This document shows, piece by piece, positions 38,391-46,752 of a DNA stretch of 64,000 nt. The stretch is taken from positions 124,001-188,000 of the forward strand of contig NZ_JABFHG010000006.1 in NCBI RefSeq assembly GCF_013112485.1. Direction: 5' to 3'. The stretch's first letter is position 1. Each line of letters starts with the position of its first letter. Source of the stretch: Roseicella sp. DB1501 (GTDB lineage Bacteria > Pseudomonadota > Alphaproteobacteria > Acetobacterales > Acetobacteraceae). The notes under the pieces were generated by a model. The model saw nothing but the letters and a program-made list of their open reading frames with translations, was not told where the DNA came from and did not search any database. The translations under genes were made by a program, and so were the position numbers.

Positions 38391-39653
38391 ATGGCAGGCA
38401 TCGATCATCCGTCCTGGGCAGCCTCGACCGCCCTTGCCAGGCCGAAGACGTCCTGGTGCCCCTGCGAGCCGCGCCCGGTGCCGGCGCCGCCCGCGACGGC
38501 CCTGTCGGCTGCTGCGGTTGGACCGGTGCGGCGCACGCGGATCTGGGACCTCTCGCCGAGCCTGCATTGCTCGATCATCGGCACCTGTCTCACGACGCAC
38601 GACCTGCGGCGGCTGCTGCGCAAGCTTGGCCTCGGCGCGCCGGATGCGACCGACCATGCGCTGCACGGCATCGGCGTCGGCCTCGCCTCACGCCAGGACA
38701 ATGGCGGCCGGCTGCTGCACAAGACCTTGGACGAGCGCCACCGCATCGCCCTCCGCCGCTTCGCCGCGGCGAGGGACCGCGCCGCCTTGCAGGCCGCCTG
38801 GCGCGAGGCGGTGGAGGCGGGCGAGATCCCGGGCGCCTACTGGGCCGTCCTCACCCATCCGGCGGCCGACAAGGCGATGATCGCGGACGCCTTCGGCGAG
38901 GTGCACATGCTCTCGCACCTCGTCGGCGCCGCGAACCGCGCCGATATCCGCCGCCTCACTTTGCAGGAGCGCGAGATCACGGCGCTGCGGGAGACGGTGA
39001 CGCGGCAGCAGGCGCGGCTGCAATCCGACCTCACCGCGCGCGATGCCCGCATCCGCACCTTGCAGGCCCTGCTGGCCGGGCGCGCCGCGACGCCGGTGGT
39101 CGAGACGCCGGCCGAGGTGCTGGAGCTCGGCCGCCTCGTCGCCGGGCTGCGCCTGCAACTGGACCGCGAGGCGCGGCGTCGGGAGGCGCTGGAGCGGCGC
39201 GCCGCGGCAGCGGAGGTGGCGCTCCGCGAGGAGCGCGCGCGCGGCGAGGCGCGCGCGCGGGATCTCGCCGCGGCGCTGCAGGATCTCGCCGCCGCCGAGG
39301 CGGCGCTGCCGGTCGAGGAGGACGGGACCGAGGCGGAGGCGCCCGCCCCGTCCCGCGGCACGGTGCTCTATGTCGGCGGGCGGTCCGGCCAGACCGCCCT
39401 GCTGCGCCGCGCCGCCGCGCGCCGGGGCGCGGCGCTGCTGCATCACGATGCCGAGCAGGGCGCCGCGCTGCTGCCGGGTCTGGTCGGTCGCGCCGATCTC
39501 GTCGTCTTTCCCGTCGATTGCGTCAGCCACGACGCCGCGCTGGCGGTGAAACGCCTCTGCCGGCAATGCGGCCGCCCCTACCACGCGCTCCGATCGACAG
39601 GCGTCGCCAGCCTGCTGCAGGCGCTCGAACGCTGCCGGCCTGTCGCGGGATGA
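38391..39653 (+). CDS. DUF2325 domain-containing protein of the molybdenum cluster
   Basis: A 420-aa protein. The N-terminus is Pro/Ala-rich with CPC, followed by the motif LHCSIIGTCLTTHDLRRLLR found in proteobacterial DUF2325 proteins. A middle region has HMLSHLVGAANRADIRRL. A long charged coiled coil spans about residues 180-310. The C-terminal DUF2325 Rossmann-like domain is VLYVGGRSGQTALLRRAA to DLVVFPVDCVSHDAALAVK. Function is unknown, but such genes sit beside molybdate transport genes in several proteobacteria, so a role in sensing or handling Mo or its cofactors is inferred. A GGAG lies 8 nt before ATG 38391, and a candidate ModE site lies upstream. Confidence 0.85.
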   Translation: MAGIDHPSWAASTALARPKTSWCPCEPRPVPAPPATALSAAAVGPVRRTRIWDLSPSLHCSIIGTCLTTHDLRRLLRKLGLGAPDATDHALHGIGVGLASRQDNGGRLLHKTLDERHRIALRRFAAARDRAALQAAWREAVEAGEIPGAYWAVLTHPAADKAMIADAFGEVHMLSHLVGAANRADIRRLTLQEREITALRETVTRQQARLQSDLTARDARIRTLQALLAGRAATPVVETPAEVLELGRLVAGLRLQLDREARRREALERRAAAAEVALREERARGEARARDLAAALQDLAAAEAALPVEEDGTEAEAPAPSRGTVLYVGGRSGQTALLRRAAARRGAALLHHDAEQGAALLPGLVGRADLVVFPVDCVSHDAALAVKRLCRQCGRPYHALRSTGVASLLQALERCRPVAG

Positions 39654-39731
39654 TGGACGGTCCGCGCCATGGCGGTTATGCCCGCTCGCCTGCCGCCCCC
39701 AGGCCATCTCAGCCCCGCCGGGAGATCCCGC

Positions 39732-40508
39732 ATGCCGCCCCTGCATCGCCGCGCCCTGCTCGCCGCCGCATCCGGCCTCCTCCTCGCGCCGACGGCCCGG
39801 GCGCAGGAGGCCATCACCGTCTTCGCCGCCGCCAGCCTCACGGATGCCCTGCGCGCGCTGGCGCAGGCCTGGCAGTCGCAGGGCCATCCGGCGCCGCGCC
39901 TCTCCTTCGCCGCCTCCTCGGCGCTGGCGCGGCAGATGGAGCAGGGCGCGCCGGCCGATCTCTTCATGTCGGCCGACGAGCCCTGGATGGACTATGTCCA
40001 GAAGCGCGGCCTCATCGTGCCGGAGACGCGCGTCAGCCCCATCGGCAACACGCTGGTGCTGGTCGCCCCGGCCGATGCCGCGAAGCCGGTCGCCCTGGCG
40101 CGCGAGACCGATCTCCTCGCCCGGCTCGGCCCGCAGGGGCGGATCGCCACCGGTGATCCCGCGCATGTGCCGGTCGGCAAGTATGCCGAGGCGGCGCTGC
40201 GCTGGATGGGGCAATGGGATGCGGTCTCGCCGCGCCTCGCCCGCGCCGACAACGTCCGCTCGGCGCTGCTGCTGGTCGAGCGCGGCGAGGCGCCCTACGG
40301 CATCGTCTATGCGACCGATGCGGCGGTGAGCAGTGCGGTCAAGGTGGTCGGCACCTTCCCGGCGGCGAGCCATCCGCCCATCACCTACCCCTTCGCCCTG
40401 GCGACGCGCGCCGCCGGCAATGCCGAGGCCCGCGCGCTGCTCGCCTTCCTCGCGGGGCCGCAGGCCATGCCGGTCTGGCAGCGCTTCGGCTTCGGCCTCG
40501 CCCGCTGA
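39732..40508 (+). CDS. modA: Molybdate ABC transporter substrate-binding protein
   Basis: Periplasmic molybdate/tungstate-binding protein of 258 aa. The twin-Arg-like leader (LHRRALLAAASGLLLAPTARAQ, 22 residues in two pieces: LHRRALLAAASG and LLLAPTARAQ) is followed by ITVFAAASLTDALRALAQAW. SFAASSALARQMEQGAPADLF holds the oxyanion-contacting Ser residues, and ADEPWMDYVQKRG and GNTLVLVAP follow. GIVYATDA and the C-terminal YPFAL motif with the ligand Tyr are present. ATG 39732 has GGGAG upstream and fits the signal peptide; the open frame to 39669 adds a non-signal-like stretch. modB begins 7 nt after the stop. Confidence 0.93.
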   Translation: MPPLHRRALLAAASGLLLAPTARAQEAITVFAAASLTDALRALAQAWQSQGHPAPRLSFAASSALARQMEQGAPADLFMSADEPWMDYVQKRGLIVPETRVSPIGNTLVLVAPADAAKPVALARETDLLARLGPQGRIATGDPAHVPVGKYAEAALRWMGQWDAVSPRLARADNVRSALLLVERGEAPYGIVYATDAAVSSAVKVVGTFPAASHPPITYPFALATRAAGNAEARALLAFLAGPQAMPVWQRFGFGLAR

Positions 40509-40515
40509 GGCCAGG

Positions 40516-41214
40516 ATGGGCCTCGGGCTCGGGCCGGAGGAGTGGCAGGCGGTCCGGCTCAGCCTGATCGTCGCGACGCGCTCGGTGCTGGTCTCGCTGC
40601 TGCCGGCGATCGGCGTCGCGCTGCTGCTGGCGCGCGGGCGCTTCCCCGGGCGCGCCCTGCTCGACGCGCTGGTCCACCTGCCGCTCGTCGTGCCGCCGGT
40701 GGTCGTCGGCTGGGGGCTGCTGATGCTCTTCGGCATCCGCGGTCCGATCGGCGCCCTGCTGAACGACTGGTTCGGGATCCGCCTCGTCTTCACCACCGGC
40801 GGCGCGGCGCTGGCGACGGCGGTGATGTCCTTCCCGCTCATCGTGCGCGCGGTGCGGCTCGGCCTCGAAGCAGTGGATCCGGGGCTGGAGGCGGCGGCGC
40901 GGAGCCTTGGCGCCGGGCCTCTGGACCGCTTCCTCACCGTCACCCTGCCGCTGATGTCGCCCGGCATCCTGGCCGGCGCGGTGACCGCCTTCGCCGCCGG
41001 CCTCGGCGAGTTCGGCGCCGTCATCACCTTCGCCTCCAACATCCCGGGCGAGACCCAGACCCTGCCGCTCGCCATCTATGCCGCCACCCAGACGCCCGGC
41101 GGCGAGGCCATGGCGGCGCGGCTCGCCGGCATCTCCTTCGCGCTGGCCGTGACCGGCCTGCTGCTGGCCGAGTTGGCGGCGCGGCGCATGGGCCGGCTGC
41201 TGGGGCGCGGCTGA
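40516..41214 (+). CDS. modB: Molybdate ABC transporter permease
   Basis: Inner-membrane permease of 232 aa with about five to six helices. VHLPLVVPPVVVGWGLLMLF is the ModB hallmark. The cytoplasmic EAA loop EAAARSLGAGPLDRFLTVTLP contacts the ATPase. GAVTAFAAGLGEFGAVITF and FASNIPGETQTLPLAIYAA complete it. ATG 40516 has GAGG 5 nt upstream. In most operons modC (the ATPase) follows directly. Here the next gene is a ModE-like HTH protein, and no ABC ATPase is found in the cluster, so ModB must use an ATPase encoded elsewhere. Confidence 0.93.
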   Translation: MGLGLGPEEWQAVRLSLIVATRSVLVSLLPAIGVALLLARGRFPGRALLDALVHLPLVVPPVVVGWGLLMLFGIRGPIGALLNDWFGIRLVFTTGGAALATAVMSFPLIVRAVRLGLEAVDPGLEAAARSLGAGPLDRFLTVTLPLMSPGILAGAVTAFAAGLGEFGAVITFASNIPGETQTLPLAIYAATQTPGGEAMAARLAGISFALAVTGLLLAELAARRMGRLLGRG

Positions 41215-41278
41215 GGCCTGTCGGCCGGCGTTGCGACGGGTGACGCCGGCGCCGAATGCGACGATACTGCAGGTCCCG

Positions 41279-41647
41279 ATGAAACCGCCCAGCCGCAAGA
41301 CCGAAGCCCCGCCCGGCGCCCTCAGCCTGCGCATCGACCTGGCGCAGGGTCGCATCGGCCCCGGCAAGATCCACCTGCTCGAGGCCATCGACCGCGAGGG
41401 CTCGATCTCCGCCGCGGGTCGCGCGCTCGGCATGAGCTACAAGCGGGCCTGGGATCTCGTGGATGCGGTGAACCAGGTGCTCGGCACGCCGGTCGTGGAT
41501 GCCAGCCCGGGCGGCTATCGGGGCGGCGGCGCGGTGCTGACCGATGCCGGCCGCAACCTCGTCGCCGATTACCGGGCGATCGAGCGGGCGGCGCAGCGCG
41601 CCGCGGAGCCCCGCCTCAACGCCCTGGTCCGCCGCACCAAGAGCTGA
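41279..41647 (+). CDS. ModE-like winged-helix regulator without Mop domain
   Basis: A 122-aa protein equal to the N-terminal DNA-binding half of ModE. LLEAIDREGSISAAGRALGM is the first part of the helix-turn-helix, and SYKRAWDLVDAVNQVLG is the recognition helix region. GGGAVLTDAGRNLVADYRAIE is the wing and dimer helix. No molybdate-binding Mop repeats follow, so it either senses Mo indirectly or acts with another protein; HTH-only ModE homologs are common in alphaproteobacteria. ATG 41279 has AGG 5 nt upstream. It lies downstream of modB and probably regulates the cluster from the candidate site at 38344-38367. Confidence 0.88.
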   Translation: MKPPSRKTEAPPGALSLRIDLAQGRIGPGKIHLLEAIDREGSISAAGRALGMSYKRAWDLVDAVNQVLGTPVVDASPGGYRGGGAVLTDAGRNLVADYRAIERAAQRAAEPRLNALVRRTKS

Positions 41648-41738
41648 TCTGCCGCCTCGCCACCGGACGATGCCGCGCGGTCGTCCGGTGGCGGCGCGCG
41701 GCCCGGCATGGCATGGCGAGGTCGCGCAGGAGACAGGC

Positions 41739-42350
41739 ATGGCCAGGATCGAGACGATCGAGGCGCTGGACGCGCTCTACGGCCCGGTGGCGGAGGCCGC
41801 GACGGCCAAGGTCGCGCACCGGGTCACGCCCGAATACCGCGCGATGATCGAGGCGGCGCCCTTCGCCGCCCTGGCGACGGTGGGGCCGGAGGGGCTCGAC
41901 TGCTCGCCGCGCGGCGACCTGGCGGGCTTCGTGCGCATCGCCGACGAGCGCACCCTGCTGCTGCCCGACCGGCGCGGCAACAACCGGGTCGACAGCCTGC
42001 GCAACATCATCCGCGACCCGCGCGTGGCGCTGATGTTCCTCATCCCCGGCTGGGGCAATGCGCTGCGGGTGAACGGCCGCGCGCATCTCGAGACCGACGC
42101 CGCGCTGCTCGGCAGCTTCGCCGTCGAGGGCAAGGCGCCGCGCTGCGTCGTGGTGATCGAGATCGGCGAGCTCTACTTCCAGTGCGCGCGGGCAGTGATC
42201 CGCGCCGGGTTGTGGGACCCGGCCCGGCATGTCGATCCCGGCCGCCTGCCGACGCCCGGCCGCATCCTCGCGGCGATGAGCGGGGCGCGGGTGGGCGGCG
42301 AGGCCTATGACCGCGACTGGGCAGGCCGCGCCGCCGCAACGATGTGGTAG
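41739..42350 (+). CDS. Pyridoxamine 5'-phosphate oxidase-family FMN-binding protein (MSMEG_1061-like)
   Basis: A 203-aa split-barrel flavin-binding protein. FAALATVGPEGLDCSPRGD and RTLLLPDRRGNNRVDSLRNI are the FMN-contact segments of the MSMEG_1061-type branch. DPRVALMFLIPGWGNALRVNGRA continues the barrel (shared with general stress and F420-binding relatives), and GELYFQCARAVIRAGLWDP ends the core. It likely reduces or protects a small molecule; the substrate is unknown. ATG 41739 has AGGAG 6 nt upstream. The position between modE-like and modD genes suggests co-regulation with molybdenum functions, though no direct link is known. Confidence 0.85.
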   Translation: MARIETIEALDALYGPVAEAATAKVAHRVTPEYRAMIEAAPFAALATVGPEGLDCSPRGDLAGFVRIADERTLLLPDRRGNNRVDSLRNIIRDPRVALMFLIPGWGNALRVNGRAHLETDAALLGSFAVEGKAPRCVVVIEIGELYFQCARAVIRAGLWDPARHVDPGRLPTPGRILAAMSGARVGGEAYDRDWAGRAAATMW

Positions 42351-42531
42351 GGGCGGCGGCTGCTCTCCCCCGTCCCGTTGGCTCTGTCCTGCCGGCACCG
42401 CATGGCGGGGATGCGGCAGGCCATGGCGACAGGCCGACCCCGCCCGCACTAGCGTCGGCCCGGCGCGAGGGGGCCGCGACGGGCCCCGGCGCATCGGCCT
42501 GCCCCGCCGCGACGGCAAGCAGGCCCGCGAC

Positions 42532-42638
42532 CTGGAGCATTTTCCGTTCGCCTCGGTTCACGGCAAATGCTCTGGCTTCTTGTTTTCGGAGCGTCTTCAC
42601 CCGATCAGGCAGGCCCGCCTGATCGGGATCCGCTCCAG
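42532..42638 (+). repeat. Dispersed hairpin repeat, family B copy 1
   Basis: A 107-bp element bounded by CTGGAG (left) and CTCCAG (right), with a perfect 11-bp hairpin CCCGATCAGGC (42600-42610) / GCCTGATCGGG (42617-42627). It matches 56914-57022 (TTCACGGCAAATGCTC, GTTTTCGGAGC, CTTCACCCGATCAGG patterns). It lies in the modD leader, 38 nt before the modD start. Confidence 0.8.
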
Positions 42639-42676
42639 CACACCGGAACCGGCCCGAAGGACGCCTGAGCGACGCC

Positions 42677-43552
42677 ATGCCCTTCCTCCTCTCCGATGCG
42701 CGCCTCGAAGCCTTGCTGCGCGAGGACGCGCCCTATGGCGACATGACGACGCTCGGCCTCGGCATCGGCACCAGACCGGGGCTGGCGATGCTGCGGGCCG
42801 GCGCGCCCATGACGGTCTGCGGCGTCGAGGAGGCGGAGCGGCTGTTCCTGCTCGCCGGCTGCGAGACGGTGCGGCGCTTCGCCTCCTCCGGCTGCCAGCT
42901 CGAGCAGGGGGCGGAGATCCTGCACGCCGAGGGCCCGGCGGCGGCGCTGCACATCGCCCACCGCACCGCGCAGGTCCTGCTCGAGGTCAGCTCCGCCGTC
43001 GCCACGCGGGCCCGGCGCATCCTTCTCGCCGCCCGCCAGGGCCGGCACGAGATCGCGGTGGCCTGCACGCGCAAGCACCTGCCGGGGGCCAAGGACATCA
43101 TGCTCAAGGCCGTGCTCGCCGCCGGCTGCACGGCGCATCGCTACGGCCTCTCGGAGAGCATCCTCGTCTTCGCCCAGCACCGCGCCTTCCTCGGCCGCGT
43201 GCCGCCGCGCGAATGGATCGCCCGGCTGCGGGCGGCGCAGCCGGAGCGGCGCATCGTCGTCGAGGCGGAGAATGTCGACGAGGCGGTGCTGCTGGCCAAT
43301 TCCGGGGTGGATTGCGTGCAGCTCGATCACATGGCGCCGGAGCAGGTGGCCGAGGCGGTGCGCGCCATCGCCGCGCTCGGGCGGCCGGTGGCCGTCGCCG
43401 TGACCGGCGGCATCCATGAGGGCAATGCCGCGGCCTATGCGGCGGCGGGGGCGCAGCTTCTCGTCACCTCCGCGCCCTATGCGGCGCCGCCGCTCGACGT
43501 GAAGGTGGTGGTGACGGATGCGCCGGCCGCGCTGCAGAAGGCGCGCGCCTGA
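42677..43552 (+). CDS. modD: ModD protein (NadC-like phosphoribosyltransferase fold)
   Basis: A 291-aa protein of the ModD family, which shares the quinolinate phosphoribosyltransferase fold and is found only with molybdate transport genes; its reaction has not been settled. LREDAPYGDMTTLGLGIG is the family start. IAHRTAQVLLEVSSAVATRA replaces the NadC active-site region, CTRKHLPGAKDIMLKAVLAAG and HRYGLSESILVFAQHRAF follow, and VVEAENVDEAVLL and QLDHMAPEQV end the barrel. It confirms the cluster's molybdenum role. A family B repeat lies in its leader, separating it from the flavin-binding gene by 326 nt, so it may have its own promoter. Confidence 0.92.
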   Translation: MPFLLSDARLEALLREDAPYGDMTTLGLGIGTRPGLAMLRAGAPMTVCGVEEAERLFLLAGCETVRRFASSGCQLEQGAEILHAEGPAAALHIAHRTAQVLLEVSSAVATRARRILLAARQGRHEIAVACTRKHLPGAKDIMLKAVLAAGCTAHRYGLSESILVFAQHRAFLGRVPPREWIARLRAAQPERRIVVEAENVDEAVLLANSGVDCVQLDHMAPEQVAEAVRAIAALGRPVAVAVTGGIHEGNAAAYAAAGAQLLVTSAPYAAPPLDVKVVVTDAPAALQKARA

Positions 43553-43623
43553 GGCGAGCCCGGCCACGCTGGTGGTGTAGCGACCAGCGCGGCATCGCGG
43601 CCACACCATGACAGCGGATCATT

Positions 43624-43651
43624 TTGTGCGGCGCATTATCACCATTATGTA
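43624..43651 (+). promoter_or_regulatory. Candidate promoter of the receiver-domain gene
   Basis: TTGTGC (43624-43629) and TATGTA (43646-43651) are 16 nt apart in a locally AT-rich stretch, about 85 nt before the response-regulator ATG. This is a reasonable sigma-70-like pair, but other choices exist in the same AT-rich stretch. Confidence 0.35.
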
Positions 43652-43692
43652 AGATGCAATTCCGAGGGCTTAGCCGAATTCATTCCCTTGCG

Positions 43693-43719
43693 AGTTGAGA
43701 GACGGGGGGTCTCGCAACT
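43693..43719 (+). promoter_or_regulatory. Stem-loop in the leader of the receiver-domain gene
   Basis: AGTTGAGAGAC (43693-43703) pairs with GTCTCGCAACT (43709-43719), ten base pairs with one A/G mismatch around a G5 loop, ending just upstream of the GGGG ribosome site at 43723-43726. It could control translation or mRNA stability. Confidence 0.5.
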
Positions 43720-43734
43720 GCAGGGGATAGATTG

Positions 43735-44154
43735 ATGCAGGTCCTGGTCGTCGAGGATGAACTCCTCATCCGCATGCTCGTCTGCAACCTGCTGGAGGAG
43801 GCGGGCCATGACTGCGTCGAGGCCGCCTGCGCCTCCCAGGCCCTGGCGCTGATCGAGGGCGGGATCTGCCGGCCGGACATCCTCGTCTCCGACTTCAATC
43901 TCGGGCCCGGGCCGAACGGCCAGGACCTCGCACGGCTCGCGCAGCACCGCCTGCCCGGCCTCGGCACCGTCTTCATGACCGGCAATCCCGAGGCCTTCGA
44001 CCACTACGCCTTCCGCCCGGCGGAACGCCTGCTGGCGAAGCCCTTCTCGGGCGCGGCCCTCATCGCTGCCGTGCAGGCGGTCGGCGGCCGCGCCGGCGCC
44101 GGGCGTGCCGGCCACCAGGCCGAACGCAGCCGCGCCGCCCTGGAACACGCCTGA
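43735..44154 (+). CDS. Single-domain response regulator (receiver protein)
   Basis: A 139-aa CheY-like receiver. The acidic pocket is E7-D8 (VLVVEDELL), the phosphoacceptor is D53 (DILVSDFNLG), the switch Thr lies in VFMTGNPE and the conserved Lys in RLLAKPFSGAALIAAV. It has no output domain. FNLGPGPNGQDLARL is like alphaproteobacterial stress and chemotaxis receivers paired with hybrid kinases. The C-terminus adds a 30-residue Ala/Arg tail. No kinase gene is nearby, so the partner is elsewhere. ATG 43735 is preferred over TTG 43732. The leader has an AT-rich promoter region and a stem-loop just before the ribosome site. Confidence 0.9.
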   Translation: MQVLVVEDELLIRMLVCNLLEEAGHDCVEAACASQALALIEGGICRPDILVSDFNLGPGPNGQDLARLAQHRLPGLGTVFMTGNPEAFDHYAFRPAERLLAKPFSGAALIAAVQAVGGRAGAGRAGHQAERSRAALEHA

Positions 44155-44235
44155 TCTGACGCTCGCACGGCCCATGGCTTGCTACGCCGGCGACCGGGTC
44201 GGATGCTTCCGGTCCGGCGATGGCGGAGGCATGGC

Positions 44236-45477
44236 ATGGGCCAATCGGTTCTGGTGCTGGGGGCCGGCATGGTGGGCGTCTCGGTGGCGCTGCACCTGCA
44301 GCGGCGCGGACGGTCGGTGGTGCTGCTCGACCGCCAGGGACCGGGCGAAGGCGCCTCCTTCGGCAATGGCGGCCTGATCCAGCGCGAGGCTGTCTTCCCG
44401 CACCCCTTCCCCCGCAGCCTCGGCGAGCTGCGCCGGATCGCCGGCAACCGCGCCATCGACGTCGCCTATCATCCGCTCGCCCTGCCCGGCTTCGCCTCGC
44501 CGCTGCTCCGCTACTGGTGGCATTCCGAGCCGCGGCGCTACCTCCGCGCCCAGGAGGCGCATGCGCGGCTGATCGAGACCTGCATCGACGAGCATCTGGC
44601 GCTGGCCCGCGGCACCGAGGCGGAGGCGCTGCTGCGGCCGATCGGCTGGATGCGGCTCTACAGCGACCCGCAGATGCTGGAGGCGGCGGCGGCGCAGGCG
44701 GAGATCGCGGCGCGGGAGCACGGCGTCGGCTACGCCCTGCTCGATGGCGAGGGGCTGGCGGCGGCCGAGCCGCATCTGCTGGCCCGGCGGGCGGGCGCCA
44801 TCCACTGGACCGACCCGCTCTCGGTGAGCGACCCGCATGCGCTGACCATGGCCTATGCCCGGCTTTTCGAGGCAGCGGGCGGCCGCTTCGCCCTCGGCGA
44901 CGCCACCACGCTCCGCCGCGCCGGCGCCGGCTGGCAGGCGCAGGGCAAGGATGGCCCCCTGGAGGCCGAGGAGGTGGTCATCGCCCTCGGCGCTGCCGCC
45001 GCGCGGGTGACGCGGCCGCTCGGCTACGCGCCGCCGCTCTTCGGCAAGCGCGGCTACCACATGCATTACGGGCTGCAGGGCAATGCCGTGCTGCACCGGC
45101 CGCTGCTCGACACGGAGAGCGCCTTCCTGCTCGCCCCGATGCGCGCCGGCATCCGCCTGACCACCGGCGCCGAATTCGCCGGCCCGGACGCGCCGCCGAC
45201 GCCGGTGCAGCTCGAGCGCGCCGAGCCGGTGGCGCGCCGCCTGCTGCCGCTCGCCGGGCGCGTGGAATCCGTGCCCTGGATGGGCGTGCGCCCCTGCATG
45301 CCGGACATGCTGCCGGTGATCGGCCGGCTGCCCGGTCAGCCCGGCGCCTGGTGCGCCTTCGGCCATGCGCATCAGGGCCTCACGCTCGGCCCCACCACCG
45401 GGCGGCTGCTGGCCGAGATGATGACCGGCGAGGCGCCCTTCCTGCCGCCCGAACCCTATCGCGCCGAGCGGTTTTGA
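44236..45477 (+). CDS. FAD-dependent D-amino acid dehydrogenase-like oxidoreductase
   Basis: A 413-aa DadA-type flavoprotein (DAO superfamily) that oxidises D-amino acids or related secondary amines, passing electrons to the respiratory chain. The FAD-binding start is LVLGAGMVGVSVALHLQRRG, then VVLLDRQGPGEGASFGNGG, where the GASFGNGG motif is typical of DadA. GWMRLYSDPQMLEAA, HWTDPLSVSDPHALTMA and VIALGAAAARV follow, and GVRPCMPDMLPVIGRLP with GHAHQGLTLGPTTG closes the FAD site. ATG 44236 has GGAGG 6 nt upstream. The exact amine substrate is not readable. It is convergent with a Bug receptor gene. Confidence 0.88.
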   Translation: MGQSVLVLGAGMVGVSVALHLQRRGRSVVLLDRQGPGEGASFGNGGLIQREAVFPHPFPRSLGELRRIAGNRAIDVAYHPLALPGFASPLLRYWWHSEPRRYLRAQEAHARLIETCIDEHLALARGTEAEALLRPIGWMRLYSDPQMLEAAAAQAEIAAREHGVGYALLDGEGLAAAEPHLLARRAGAIHWTDPLSVSDPHALTMAYARLFEAAGGRFALGDATTLRRAGAGWQAQGKDGPLEAEEVVIALGAAAARVTRPLGYAPPLFGKRGYHMHYGLQGNAVLHRPLLDTESAFLLAPMRAGIRLTTGAEFAGPDAPPTPVQLERAEPVARRLLPLAGRVESVPWMGVRPCMPDMLPVIGRLPGQPGAWCAFGHAHQGLTLGPTTGRLLAEMMTGEAPFLPPEPYRAERF

Positions 45478-45487
45478 CGTCGGCGCC

Positions 45488-46543
45488 CTATTCCGGCGTG
45501 ATCCCGGCCTTGCGCATCAGCTCGGCATTGAGCGCCAGGTCGTGGCGGATGCGCTCGCGCAGCGGCGCCGCGCCGAGGGGCAGCGGCAGCAGGCCGAATT
45601 CCTCGGTCAGGCGCTGCGCCGTCGGCCGCGCCAGGGCCTGGGCCACCGCCGGCTCGAGCGCCGCGACCAGTGGCGCCGGCAGCCCGGCCGGGCCGGTCAG
45701 GCACCACCAGGCGCTGACGACGAGGCCCGGCAGGCCGAGCTCCCCCATGGTCGGCACCGCCGGCATCGCCGCGAGACGCTGCTCGTGCGGCGTGCCGAGG
45801 GCCCGCAGCCTGCCCTCCTGCACATGCACGCGCGAGGGTCCGTAGGTGGAGAACATCATGTCGACCCGGCCGGCCAGGATCTCCGTCAGGGCGGGCGCCG
45901 GGCCGGCGAAGGGAACGTGCAGCATCTCCACCCCGCTCCGCCCGAGCATGTCGAGCATCAGCAGATGCGCGGTGGAGCCGACCCCCCAGCTGCCATAGGT
46001 CAGGGTGCCGGGCTTGCGCCTCGCCGCCGCCACCACCTCCTCGAAGCTGCCCCAGCGGGGATGCGCGACCAGCAGATAGGCCGAGGCGTAGAGCAGGCTG
46101 ATCGGGGTGAAATCCGTCTGCGGATCGTAGCCGAGGTTGCGGAAGGCATAGGGCGCCTGGGCCAGGGCGGAATTGCTGCCGACCAGCAGCGTCATGCCGT
46201 CGGGCTTCGCCCGCGCCGCGTAGCGGGTGCCGAGCGTGGTGGAGGCGCCGGGCTTGTGGTCCATGACGAAGCTGCCGCCGAAGCGCTCGGTGAAGCCCTC
46301 CTGCAGGATGCGGGCGACGACATCCGTCGCGCCGCCCGGCGGGAAGGGGATGACGAGGCTGACGGCGCGGCCCTGCGGCCAGCCATCCGGCCCGCCCGCT
46401 TGCCCAGTTGCCTGGCCTCCTGCCTGGCCTTGGGCGCGCGCCAGGGCGGGCAGCGCCAGCGCGGCGGCGAGGCCGGGCAAGGCCCGGCGGCGGAGCGACG
46501 CGGCCCTTGGCGCGCCTGGCGCCGTCTCGCGGTGAGCGATCAT
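45488..46543 (-). CDS. Bug/TctC-family tripartite tricarboxylate transporter receptor
   Basis: A 351-aa periplasmic receptor. The signal RRRALPGLAAALALPALARAQ-type leader (about residues 18-38) is followed by a short Gly/Gln linker. The family core VSLVIPFPPGGATDVVARIL, FVMDHKPGASTTLGTRYAAR, DGMTLLVGSNSALAQAP, TYGSWGVGSTAHLLMLDMLG and HVPFAGPAPALTEILAGRVD is complete. Ligand type is unknown. It is slightly longer than the usual 320-330 aa because of the linker. ATG 46543 has GGGGGA 9 nt upstream. It is divergent from the LLM-class oxidoreductase. No TctAB partner is adjacent, as for the receptor at the left window edge. Confidence 0.92.
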   Translation of the reverse strand: MIAHRETAPGAPRAASLRRRALPGLAAALALPALARAQGQAGGQATGQAGGPDGWPQGRAVSLVIPFPPGGATDVVARILQEGFTERFGGSFVMDHKPGASTTLGTRYAARAKPDGMTLLVGSNSALAQAPYAFRNLGYDPQTDFTPISLLYASAYLLVAHPRWGSFEEVVAAARRKPGTLTYGSWGVGSTAHLLMLDMLGRSGVEMLHVPFAGPAPALTEILAGRVDMMFSTYGPSRVHVQEGRLRALGTPHEQRLAAMPAVPTMGELGLPGLVVSAWWCLTGPAGLPAPLVAALEPAVAQALARPTAQRLTEEFGLLPLPLGAAPLRERIRHDLALNAELMRKAGITPE

Positions 46544-46752
46544 CTGGCTTTTCCCCCGTTGCGTCCCGCGATGCCGCGACGCTCATTCTGCTTGCGGCGA
46601 TCCTATAGCGGATCGCCTGCGGAGACGAAGGGGCCGGGGCGGGCCGCCAGGAAGGCTGCGACGCTGGACGCGACCGGCGCGCCGCCGCCAAGCTCGCGCC
46701 GCGGCGGGACCGGCGACGCGCGGCGCCCGCCGCCAGTGGGAGGACGCTCAGC

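Noticed and set aside
40516-42350. A hidden or truncated modC in the molybdenum cluster
   Set aside because: No Walker A, LSGGQ or Walker B motif was found in any frame between modB and modD.
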